From assembly GCA_019096065.1 (NCBI GenBank), contig JAGUCH010000001.1, positions 11,904,001 through 11,968,000 of the forward strand: 64,000 nt of DNA, in the 5' to 3' direction. Shown one piece after another: positions 35,600 to 46,773 of this stretch (position 1 is its first letter; each line of letters starts with the position of its first letter). Position numbers and translations under genes: made by a program. The DNA is from Paracyclopina nana. Its lineage: Eukaryota > Arthropoda > Copepoda > Cyclopoida > Cyclopettidae. The notes under the pieces were generated by a model. The model searched no databases and was not told the origin of the DNA. It worked only from the letters and a program-made list of their open reading frames with translations.

Positions 35600-38500
35600 A
35601 ACTGATAAAATAGACTGGTCGCAATTGAGATCTTTCCTCTAAATTTCATTTTTTTCGAATGATTTTTGACCCACTGTGCTGGGCCAAAGTGGGCCTACCC
35701 GACCAGACAAAGCTTGGCCAGACTAATGATCTTTGTAGCCGCCGCAAAATGAGCCGCCAACTTGTTCAGACAAAAATCAATAACAGACAAAAAATCACAT
35801 GAAGAGAAGCAACAAAGAAAAAAGTGGCCTTTTTGCGCAAGTGGTGCTAAACCCATATGGAACACTTTTTTTGCACTTTTTCATACCTATGATTCCCTAC
35901 AATGACTTCAGTGTTTTCGTTAAGTCATCTGCAAAATGGAAATACTGCATTTTTTGCGGCCAGAAATAATTTGTGTCCAATTGAGATGTCTGGAGTGACA
36001 CATTGCCTTCCTTTTCCACTTTTAGGGCTTTAGGCCAAAATCAAATGCTAATAAATCTTGGACGCAGCTATCTATTATTTGTGAGCTTTACTAGCAGTTT
36101 AAAAAGCGTCGTCCTTTTCTCCTTCAATTACATTGCCAACTGCTATTACTGCGCATGCTATGTCAGGAACAAAACAAAGGCTAACACCAATTATGCATTT
36201 CAATTGGATTAAACTTCTTAGGCATACATCAAAGCTGACCACACTTTTCCTCTAATGAAAATATGTCACACAAAGGAATCTCAATTATTGGAACTAGACT
36301 TCGACTGAAATCACACAAGATTCTAGCCTCAAATGATTATAAAAAACCTTAAATACTTGTTCCTGACTTAGCTGCCTAGAAGTACCTGGTAGAAGAGAAC
36401 ACCAAGTTTTTGATCATGATTGCAACAATACCTGGGTATAATAAGGCAGTGGTAAAAATGATTTGTAGTTCAGCGCCACTCATCGTCTGGTGGCCAAAAT
36501 GCAGGACTGCGTGAGCTCAAATGATTTATAGTAGCGAAAAAAGCAAACCAATGTGAGGTCAAAAAGGTAAAGTTGACCTGAATGACATAAAAAACACCGA
36601 AGGAGCTCCATTAAAAATTATTACTTGTGACAGCTGGCCAATGGCGCAGCTCACATTTCATTGGTTTCAAAAAACCTCCAAAATTGAGTGGTCTCGAACA
36701 TTGACAGCTAGTGGCATGTAGGCAATTTGTAGAAGAACACTGGTGAATTGCTGCAATTACTTTTTTGCATACATAAGAGCGCGTCTTTGTGGTCAAAACA
36801 GAGCTGCTTTTTTCATATGGAAACGATCATTAGTTGATTAATCAATCACTCATGTACCATTTCACTTTGTCTCCTTTTTTCCGATGAATTTTGATCGACT
36901 TTGATTACTACCTTGACACAACAAAGAAACTTTTTTCTACACATCATAATTTGAGCAAGCGAGCGAAGCGGCATCTGAAGTGAATTTCCACAGAGCCTGG
37001 TCATTGAAGGCAGATAAGCTTTGGATGCCTATTGCATTAAGTGGAAATCTTGAGGGCAAAAAATACTTATTGGATTCTATTGTTGAACACCATATATGCT
37101 TTGACAAGTGACAAATTAGAAAGTGCACGCTGATGATGCTTACAGTCAAAATGAATCACCTGAGCAACCAGCCAAACTGCACAGCACAAAACAGCAATAA
37201 CTCCCCTTTGAAATATACAAATAATTGGAAAGGTTAATCAGAATGATTGATTGACAAAAATAAAGGAAATATGCAGAGATACTAATGCTATCAAGTGCAA
37301 GCCTAGTTGAAACTTCATAGACGTAAACCCAAAAAATTCAGGTGAAATGGGTCATTTTTGACAGTTTGAAAAAATTATGCAGAATTGAGGATGAATATAA
37401 ATGATGCCATTTCCGCCCAATTCATCAAAATTAGCTGGTGTCATCAATTAGAACTAAAATGTCGGCAGCCATTAAAAAACTGGCTAAAAATCGCCGTTAA
37501 TAGTACTTTTACGCTAATAATTCATTTTTTACTGTTCTCGTGGAAAAAGGATAATTTTTTAATTGCGCTCTTCAAGCCAATAAATCAAAGCTGCGAACAA
37601 AAATTAATTCAGAAAGTCTGTAATAATTATACACTTAATCGGCTTTTTTCTGAATATTGGCTTTTTTTACTGTTAGTCTAGTCAATCGAGCGTTTTTAAT
37701 GGCTTTAGATAGGACAAATGGAAGTTCATTGGCCTGCAAAAAATATGGCAAAAACACTTAACACAAGTCAGATTTAAAAGAATAGCCAAAATCTTTAATG
37801 TTGGTATTGCCCCCACTTAGTTTGGACTGGAAAATGCTGACATATAATCGTTAAGCAAAAAGTTGGTATACATTGCCTTGTTTCACTTTCATAAAATGAG
37901 GATTGGCCCAATTTGACGCGAATTTTCTGAAAGTTGTGCCAACGCCCATGTGGCCACAAAAAGCGAAACAAAGAGTTGGCGCTGCTGTTGTTGTTGGAAT
38001 CAGATACGCACCAGAATTCAATCTATGGTTCATCTTCATGCTCTGGTTGATGATGGTGCTAGAGAGAAGCACACTGGGACCAAAAGTGAAACCACACACA
38101 CTCACAGACAAAGCACAATAATTTTTTGTGAATCTAATTTACCGAATTACTAAATAGAGTGTTTTGCAAAGACAAAAAGGGCTAAATTCAATAAAGAGTC
38201 ACATTTAGGGCTTTGAAAATCAATAAATGAGAGCGAGATAAAAAAACCCAGCAAAAGTAAAGATGAAACAAAAGTTGAGGAAAGAGACATTTGGGAGAAA
38301 AGAGAAAGGCAAAACAAAATATCTCCTCGGACGAGCTAAAATGGACCAAAAAACAATTTAAATTGAGAAGTTCATAAAAAAATTGGGACTGGCACTGAAG
38401 AAGTGGATGCAATGAATTAATAAATCAGTGGAACCGGGATTGAATAATTGGGAGAGGCACCGAAGAATAGGAACAGGCACTGAAATTGTGGGACATGTTC

Positions 38501-40765
38501 TGATGAGGCAGGCACAGATGAAATGATGCAAGTATACTGAAGAAGTGGGACAGCTATTGAAAGTGTGGAAGGCTCTTTTAAAGATGCGGTATGGACACCA
38601 ATTGATTGAAAAGTAATCTAGGTTTTGGCACAAAAATGGATAAGCTGTAGCTAAAACTAGGTAATTGATTCGGGCTCGGCACATTTAACTCATCTTTGCA
38701 TTTTATGCATCAGACTAAAGAAAAAAGTCTTAAGAGCATAATTACAGACCACAATTCATTCTTGAATGTGGAGCTGCAACAAATCATGCCTTATTGCATA
38801 TTTCTGGCCATGCTCACTCAAAAAAGCCGTTGTATGTTAATTTTTCAAATTATATCCAAAGCTTTTGCATGACCTTTTCTCAGGGTTTGGCAGCCTACAA
38901 AATTATGGCTTCAGCAAAACTTGTGCGTTAAAATCACTTATGAAAGTTCTGTTTGTTTGGGTAATACTCAAAATATTGAAAGAGGCTCAAAAGCAATTAC
39001 TAATGCATCCTTAACAAAGTACTGTTTGTTCTAGGGTAGCTATAAATCACGGGGCAAGAAAAATCGATGGTAAAGAGGCCTTTGACCCACTGACATTTAT
39101 TTTAGGATTCGCCACATACAGGCCATAAAATATGATGGAGAATAATTTAGCTTGCACAATTTTGCTATTGTTGCTGGCAATTATGCAATTAGATTTACCA
39201 TCAAGATCCAGGCAGTTTTTTCATGCTGGGTCTGCAAAAAGAAGGTGCGCAATATTCCAACTGCTAGGCATGTCATGTCACTTTTGTGAAATATATATTC
39301 TTTTTAGCTTGTTTGTAAGCAGCAACCAAATGGCTCAATGCAAGATTGTATACATTAATTTATTTCATGCCAATCAAAATAGCATTAAAAAGGTCTTAAG
39401 GGTTCCTATGAAGATTCTTGTCCACTTGCCAATCCACATTCTTGACATTTAGTAGCATTGATCTTCATATAAGGCATCATTGTATATAAATATTTGACAA
39501 AAACTCCACAGTTAATTCAAAAGATTCAATTTAACCAAAAAAAAAATTATTTGCAATACATAAGTCCTTCAAGAATGGCATTAAGTGCATCTATTGTTAC
39601 ACTAAGCCAGGTCAGCAAAACTGGTTGAAATAGAAGCTTCATCTCAATGAGGTCAAGATGATTGATGCCCTTTATCTTGGGATGAAGGATTTTGCAAGTC
39701 ATCTTCCACATAACAAACTTTGCTTGGATGCATTTCTACACGTCAGTCTGGATTTCATGCCTGAGCTTTTCGCAATTATTATAAGACCATGAAAAAGGCG
39801 GGAGAATTCAAATTCTCCACGAGTCCATGAGCTCATTTTCATAATTGACTGTAAAGCCACTTTTTTGAGCTTCCAACTGTTTGGTGAATACAAATTTGAG
39901 TCAATCAATTATGTGATGACTGGTTGGTAAAAAACTGAGGTATTTAAGACAACAAACTCTGCATAAATTATGCAAAACTAAGGCCTTGTTTTCATTCAGT
40001 TCAAACAGACTAAGCATACACAACCGCGTTTTTTTCGCCGTTAAAAGGGAGGTAATTGCGACGACGTCACAAAAATTATATTGGACTGTGGAAAAAATTA
40101 ACTCACCCACTCGCGATATTAGATGAGATTTTGTATGGCTTCCATTATCATCCAGAAATGGCAATTAGAACTGGAGGCCTGTAAAAAGTCAATTTTAATA
40201 TGCCGCACTGATCGATTTTTTTCGGTTTTGTTAGCAAATTGACAAAGTTTAACGTCTCTCGAAAACAGTTCATCAAAATGCTAACGTCACATCATAAACC
40301 GAAATCGAAAGTAATATGCCACAATTGACGAGATACTCGTGAAAGTAGCGTAGAAATATTACCTTAAACTGGAATGCTGGAATCCCTCAAAAAGTTTCTA
40401 CGAGAGCATGCTTAATCCCACGGTGAAACGAGTTTAACTGAATTGTAAACAAAAGCTGTTCGATGATAAAGCCCGAGCTCAGAAAAATAACAAACTAAAA
40501 AAAACCCAACTAAAATATCACTGCAAGTAATTTGGCAATATTTTTAAAAGCTAATTCGACGTAAACCCAAAATTGCTTTTTCAATCGTAAACTTTTAATT
40601 ATTTTAGAACGATTATTTCGTGTCCAGAATCCCAAATAGGAATTATGCCCCAAATGATTAGCTTGGTTTTGCTTTTGCGCTGCAAAACGAGCGTCAGCTG
40701 AAACGTAAACAAAGTTGCACGCTATTCGTGAGGCTGACTAATTTCGTCAATTTTATCGGACAAAG
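35600..40765. other. gene-poor DNA, some degenerate repeats
   Basis: No gene supported. At 38380-38600 a degenerate repeat of roughly 22-26 nt (GGGACTGGCACTGAAGAAGT, GGGAGAGGCACCGAAGAA, AACAGGCACTGAAATTGTGG) is visible. An ATG frame at 39135 begins with a hydrophobic stretch (CTILLLLLAIMQ), but the rest is not protein-like. Confidence 0.45.
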
Positions 40766-40770
40766 TTGTA

Positions 40771-40996
40771 ATGGTTTTCAAGAAGATGAAAAAGAAGGAA
40801 GTTCCTACTGTGTGTGACAGAAAGGAATCCTTTTATGTGAGCTCAATATTTCAAACTCTGCTGAGAAAAGTTTTGTCACTTCTGCTGAGATAATAACTTA
40901 ATTCTCCATTCCTAAAGGTAATGACTTTTTCGTTTCATTTTCCCATTTTAGATTTGCATCCACGGTTTTCAGTTCTATTGCGGTTCGGGTGAATGA
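40771..40996 (+). CDS. candidate two-exon 36-aa small ORF
   Basis: Exon 1 (40771-40836) starts ATGG after a purine, encodes a Lys-rich start (MVFKKMKKKEVPT), and ends TAT|GTGAGC in phase 0. Exon 2 (40952-40996) follows CATTTTCCCATTTTAG, a strong acceptor, and encodes ICIHGFQFYCGSGE then TGA. The 115-nt intron is within the local range. The gene would converge on the TOG-domain gene. There is no family match that I know. It could equally be the 5' end of an untraced longer transcript, or chance. Confidence 0.3.
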
Positions 40997-41263
40997 ACAT
41001 TATTGATCATTACTCATGCACTAATTACATACTCATCTCTTGTTTGTTTTTGTCTCTTTAAACGCGCGTATAATTAGGTTGTTTGTGAAAATGGCATCAA
41101 GCTGAAAATTTGAAGTTGATTAATGACATCTGGAAGTTGAATGGTGTCATGTCAGGATCTTTGCTATAATAATTGGCCCCATATCAAGCAAGCAGGTGCT
41201 ACCTCATTTTGCAAACAACATACCAAGGCAGAATATGTTGTATGTAGTAGCCATAAAACTGTA

Positions 41264-41269
41264 TTTATT
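41264..41269 (-). terminator. poly(A) signal AATAAA of the TOG gene
   Basis: Lies 27 nt beyond the TGA of the TOG-domain gene on the same strand, giving the short 3' UTR expected of this compact cluster. Confidence 0.55.
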
Positions 41270-41295
41270 AGCACCAGTTAAATATCACAAAGCTA

Positions 41296-42847
41296 TCACT
41301 GCTTCAAAGAATCCAAGCTTTTCTTTATGGTTCTTAGCTCATTCTCCGGAATCACTTCTTTTATGAGAGGCTCGAATTGAGCATGGTTTGCAAGCAGCTT
41401 TAGCATGTGCTTGGCATGCGTCCGGACCTCCAAGGATCCATCGCCCAACATTTTAGCTCCATTGGAGACAACAAATACCTAAACCAAAACTGTTGACATA
41501 CCAAAGCATATTTGGCTAGAAGTAAAGCTTTACTTGAGTTTCTTTTGAAGCCCCATAGAACCTTTCTGGACCTAAGGCATTGATGATGTGATCAATTAAG
41601 AAAGCTGTTTGCGTCCTCACAGTTGCTGATTTCGAGTTGATGCCACCGTCTATAACTGTAGAGATGGCTTTGCTCACTGACACATTTTCTGACATTGCTA
41701 GCAGGGCTTCAACGCTGCCTTCCCTGCTCAAAAGACTTGATTGTAACTCTGCCTTGCTAAAGGGATTTTATATGTTACCTGATGAACTTGTTGGTATCGG
41801 CAGACTTTTGTAGAAGAGTGATCACAACTGAGTCTAAGAATGGCTCCAGACTCTTTCCTAGGCTGATGAACATCTCAGACCAAGCCTGAGAGGGGATTTT
41901 AAAAAAATTCGCACGCGTATCAATATGTGTTGATTTTCATGTTACCGTGGCTGCTGCTCGGCAAACCTGGCTTCGGAGGTTCTTTAGTTCATCGTGCATC
42001 AATTTTACGCAAGTTTTCATGTCATTCCGGAGAACTTCTGAGGCAGTTCTAGATATCGTTACAATTTTTTCAATGCCGTTTAACTTCACTTCCCACTCCT
42101 CTTTTTGAAGTTGCTTCTTCGCCTCTTCATATCCAGCCTAAAAATTCGCTTTTCAAAGTCATTCCGGATCTTCAACATATTATATCGATTGTATTACATA
42201 ACTGGCATGTACCAGATTTTTGTGTTTTAAATTGATTCTAAAAGGCCTAAAGAATAATCTCTATTCGAGATGGTAATCTGCAGGCCATATCAAAAATTTT
42301 CGAATAGTTCCTGGCTTCATTATTGATGAATCTTGCGATTGTTCGATTTGATTTTTTAACTACTCGGAGAGCTACAAAATGTTTCTTACTGAAGCTGTCT
42401 TTCGTCATTTCAAAATTACTTCATTCGAAAATAATTTGAAAACTAATTTCAAGTATGACATTCTGCCAGAAAAGACGACATAAAGCCTTGTTAAGCAGAA
42501 CCATGCATGACTATTTATCATTTTGTTGCAGAGATTCTACGATTATTTTACGGTTTTTTTTTCAGTTCTCGAATGAAGCGCCAGATTTAATGTTTGTAGT
42601 GAAAAAGTGCTTAGTTTTGCTTCATTCCGGATCTTAGCCAATGAAGGTGAAGAACTTGTTCAATTACAATTTGGTTTTTCTTCGATATCATTTGCCAATA
42701 TTTGCTGGATTCGACATTGATTAATTTTCTTAAATTACCTGTGGACCACCTGGTAATTTGGCATCTCTGAACGAATTATTGAGCACTGTGTGCTTAGCAC
42801 AATCCAGTTGAACCAGACTCGTTTTTTTGTCGTTGAACTTCTCAATT
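41296..42847 (-). CDS. TOGARAM/crescerin-like TOG-domain protein (5' end unresolved)
   Basis: Five exons join in phase: 42739-42847, 41946-42137, 41779-41885, 41534-41723 and 41296-41478, giving about 260 residues. Introns are 55-60 nt except for the first. The text shows HEAT-like TOG helices: an EWEVKLNGIEKIV helix, then NLRSQVCRAAATAW, then LLQKSADTNKFIREGS, then a VRTQTAFLIDHI helix. These are hallmarks of the TOG arrays of TOGARAM/crescerin proteins, which bind tubulin and regulate ciliary microtubules. Only one TOG domain plus a short lead-in is present, against four in vertebrate TOGARAM1, so this is either a short paralogue or has more exons upstream. The first exon here needs two bases from before it. 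MALLMF at 42915-42896 fits the phase but ends at ATAAGT, not GT. Confidence 0.75.
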
Positions 42848-43606
42848 CTGGAAAAAAGCAATTTCCCATTCATTATTTCAAAATGCACTACTTATCTGAA
42901 CATCAATAGTGCCATGATTATGTAAGCTCAGTAATGGAGAATCAATGCAAAAAGGCTTAATGAAAATTGTTCTAGTTGAGTAAAAGTTGTCTAGGTGACG
43001 GCCTTCACCATTTCTTACTGCTTATAATTCCCTCATTTTTCCAATTACAAGGATTGCTTAAATAGCTTCTTCAATCAAGACCTCCTGAATACTGGAACCT
43101 CAATTTGTGTGTAATTTCTTTTTTCCAATAGCCTTAGTGGAATTAAGTTGCGGTATTTTAGCACAGAGTGGCGCTTCAGTCGCTCATCGGGGCAGTCCGA
43201 AAAAAAGTCTCTAAAACTCGGTTTACAATAAGCTAAAAATGCCAAGCTCCCTTCGATGCGTCGAAATATCATCAAGTTTGCCTCAAACGTCCATTAAAAC
43301 CCACTTAAGCCCTTGAATTACGAAAATAATCTGCCCCGATGGAGCTCCCAGCGCCATCTCGAGTAGGAATTATCCCTACTCAAAGCTGTTGTTCCACAAA
43401 GGCTAATTTATTATTTCCCCTGTCAATTTTAGCTGTAACATGATGGCCTTGTTTTTATATTCTTGTTTGCGTCCTTTTTTGAGCTTTTTGGCCTTTGCCA
43501 AAAACATTATGCTATGAATGCAATTTTATGGCTTTTTTACTGCAGCATGAATGGCCTTTGTAAAAAAACACTTCGTGGCGGAAACTTTTGATCAATAGTT
43601 AATACT

Positions 43607-44805
43607 TCACCTTTCGTTGACCTCAAAGTTGCTTCTTGTGCTTTGCATGCTATTTGTGGCACTCTTGACAACCCCAATGTTTGTGAAGCTCAATTCACTG
43701 CCAAGGCTGCCATGGCTAAAGTTTCTGCGTATTTTGTCCCCAATCTTCTTCTGAGAGCTTGTTTGAGGCGGGGATATTCTGTTTTTGCTGCCTTTCAGGC
43801 CTCTTGAGGGTGCCCTGTTTTTGACGTAGGGGCTGCTATTGCTTGTAGGCAAGCTATCCACGCTAAATGTCCTTTTATGACTGGATAGTTTGCTGGTGGT
43901 TGTAGTGCTCTTTTTGGCTATTGGCCTGAACGCTGGTTTCTCGTCAACTTCTATGGTGCTAACATCTGACAGCCTTCTTTCATCCACTCTCGGTTTCAGG
44001 GCCTCTTTTGGCTTTTTAAAATCAACACTGTGTTGGTTGGGAAAGGAATTTCTCCTTCCACTGCTTTTTTTCTTATCCTTCTTCTTGGCAGATACATACG
44101 GAGCTCCTCTGCTTGACGATGACTTCACTGGCGACTTGGCTTGTTTCATCGGGGATCTTAATGATTTTTCTGGTGATTTGATTGTTTTTGTTGGAGACTT
44201 GACTGGCGACTTTGCTGGAGATTTGTTAATGATCTTTTCTGGGGATCTATTGTACTTTACTGGGGATCTATTGTACTTTTCTGGTGATCCATTGTGCTTT
44301 TCTGGGGATCTGGGTTTCCTGGCAGGTGTCAGAGCATCCCTTTTTTCAGTGATGTTTTTGAAATGCTTGAACTTATCCTCTGAAGGTTTGTATGGACTTG
44401 GTGATCTTTTCCTCCTCAAAGGCGGGCTGGGCGATCTTTTGAGCCTTCTTGTGGGACTGGGCGACCCTCTGTAGGACTTTATGGGGCTAGGCGACCTTTT
44501 CTTTTTGACGGGTGGGCTTGGTGACCTCCATCTCTTCATAAGTGGCGTACCAGGGGTTGTGTATCTAGGACAAAATGTTGACTTGTGACGTAATTGTGAG
44601 TGGAGAGGTTGTACCTGTAAGGCTGAAGGTCCAGTAGGTTGTAAGATGTGTTAGTCGTGTTTTGCCAATTTGTTCTGAAGTCTGGCACTGAACCTCTTTC
44701 CCAGGCTTCTGGTGGGGTGCGCGATGAGCCTCTTGGCCTGGCTGGTGGGGTTTTGCTCTTCGCATCCTGGCTCTTCTTTTTGTTCTTACTTGAATTTCCT
44801 CCCAT
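43607..44805 (-). CDS. N-myristoylated SP/KSP-repeat basic protein
   Basis: Two exons, 44615-44805 and 43607-44564, are separated by a 50-nt intron (ACAG|GTACAA...GTCCTAG) and encode 382 aa. The start MGGNSSKNKKK has Gly2, Ser6 and following lysines, which fits N-myristoylation plus basic membrane targeting. Residues about 73-127 hold paired SPSP motifs in Arg/Lys context. Residues about 130-235 hold KSPxK/RSPEK repeats like those phosphorylated by proline-directed kinases in neurofilament tails. I count about 22 SP and 5 TP sites. The C-terminal third is Ser-rich and low-complexity. No globular domain is visible. It resembles SR-matrix proteins in composition only, and a myristoylated start argues against a nuclear splicing role. 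Function unknown. A MITE lies about 110 bp upstream of the ATG. Confidence 0.8.
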
Positions 44806-44912
44806 TACCTTTGATTATTTATCTGTGGTGCAATATTTATGTACGACTTACTATAATTTCAATCTAAAATATCCTCTTCAAATCTTTTTCTGCCGTGCTT
44901 TGAAAAAATATT

Positions 44913-45306
44913 TGGCCGATTTCATAAAGACAAGCTAAAAAAAGCAAGGTACTTTTGAGGCTTATAGCTCAGCAACTACTGAGTCGATTGGCACCAAATT
45001 TGGTAGGATTCATAAGAAGAGCCTAGTAAGCCACTATACCAAATTTCAAATGAATCTAAGGATCCCTTCCATAGGCTGACTTTACCTGCCTAAAAAGACA
45101 AGCTAGATACCTAGCTTTGCTTAGTAAATGACCTCCTCTAAACGGCCTCGGAACTTAAACCAAATTTGGAACGCAGCTATAGGTTGACATTTTGATGAAT
45201 CCTTCCAAATTTGGTGCCAATACACTCAGTATTTGCTGAGATATTAGCCTCCAAAGAACCTAGCTTAGCTTGCCTTAGCTTGACTTCGATAATATGAGAT
45301 TAGCAA
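44913..45306. mobile_element. older copy of the 22.3 kb MITE, 5' of the SP-rich gene
   Basis: It matches the element at 22321 along its length: GGCCGATTTCAT at the left, CAGCAACTACTGA, GGTAGGATTCATAAGAAGAG, GACTTTACCTGCCTAAAAAG, and TAGCTTAGCTTGCCTTAGCT at the right. The terminal repeats are eroded and no target duplication is left. It lies immediately upstream of the gene starting at 44805, so it may contribute to that promoter or 5' UTR. Confidence 0.75.
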
Positions 45307-46773
45307 CAATTCAAAGTTTCTACTGAAGTTAACATTATTTGAAAACTTGTGGAATTTAATCATTTGGATTTATTGTTTAAAGTCTAAACCAAGCTTATAG
45401 CTTACAATGATAGCAAGGTGCTTTCTCCCAAGAAATAATAGCAGAAAATGCGTGTTACCTTCGACGGCTACAGCAGGAATTTGACTGACTATATAGTATG
45501 ACAGCCTCTAACCTTGACCAAAGGCTTACTAATTTTAGTTTGCCCTTCATTTGGGCCCTGTTACTTCTGTTGTGGCCTGGCTATAGTGTCTCTTAGCAAC
45601 CGACTGTAAGCATAAGCCACACATAGGCAAGTCTTTATGCATGAGTGCTTTTCTTGTGTGTGTATGTGTCAATGTCAATGCCGCATGATGGTTATTGCTA
45701 TAACTACTTTTTAACGATGCAGTTGATTGAGAATCCAATTGCTGTTTCCAGGCCTTTTATTTCTTGGTTTTGTGGCTTTATTTTAAATGCTTGCAATCAT
45801 AATATTTTCTAGTACACTATATTTTGCAATCCACCAAGAAGACTTCAATTATTGTTCGTTCTTTTGTAGCAGTTAGACCATCATCTAGCCGAAATATTCA
45901 GATGCAAAAACCTACAATAACGTGAAGTTTTATTTTTCTGCGATTTTAGAAAAAGAGAGCATTGCTTTTCGAAAAAATACGCCTGACAGGCTTTCAATGC
46001 ATTATTTTTATTGTTATTTGCTCTAACAGTCGTAGCCTTCTTGTCACACTTCTTGTACAAGGACACATAAGTAATCGTGAGGATATTTCAGCTCTTCCAC
46101 CTTGACACAGTTTTTTCGGTAGCACTCAGCGCTGGAAAAAAGTTGGCACAAATTTGGCTGCAATCTATCCCTACTCGACATCGCGACATGATATCTCTTG
46201 TATATTCCAAAAAGACAATTCGTATTTAACTATTAAACGAAGATTATTGTCAAAACTTTTTATTGAATAAGCTTTCACCTTTAGTCAAAGTAAGTCCTTC
46301 GGTATTGTTTGTGAATTGCGACTCGATAAAACTGTAGTGAGAGCAGTCAAGGTTTCGTGGATTGAACATAACGTTCCGTTATTTGTATTTGCCCGAGCGT
46401 CAATGACTGCAGTGCGTCATACTTACATATGATTTATTCGGCAATTGAACCATACATTAGAGATTGCTTAGTACATCATAGACATTTTTAAATGTAATTC
46501 GACATCACAATGAATATTTGACATTTAGGGATGGTTACCTTACTATAAAATACTTTCTGCGGTGCGTATATAGTATGCTTGATATCGGTGTTGTGAGTGT
46601 AGGTAAAAATGGTGATTTTTAGTTCAGCAGCGTTTGATTGCCTTTCCCCTTTGACCTTGTAACATTGTCATAATTATTTTAGGGTCCTTGTATAGTAATA
46701 TTTCTCATCCACTCGCAACAAGCATTGAGCAATTATTCATGTTTTAGCAAGCTTACGTTACATAAAAAGTACG
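45307..46773. other. spacer with two overlapping small ORFs
   Basis: No gene is confirmed. On the minus strand a 45-codon frame starts at 46181 (MSSRDRLQPNLCQLF) and a 33-codon frame starts at 46187. A 49-nt GT-AG interval could join the first to a longer Cys- and Lys-rich frame ending at 45881. The acceptor is a weak AAG. AATAAA on the minus strand near 46262 might serve the receptor gene. Confidence 0.35.

Noticed and set aside
39135..39452. ATG frame with a hydrophobic start followed by SAKRR, resembling a neuropeptide precursor
   Set aside because: After the dibasic site the text is not peptide-like, and no amidation signal or second exon was found. No promoter is near.
43890..44474. 194-codon plus-strand open frame with repeated GDL motifs
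   Set aside because: It is the antisense shadow of the SP-rich gene on the minus strand, whose splice sites and start are well supported.
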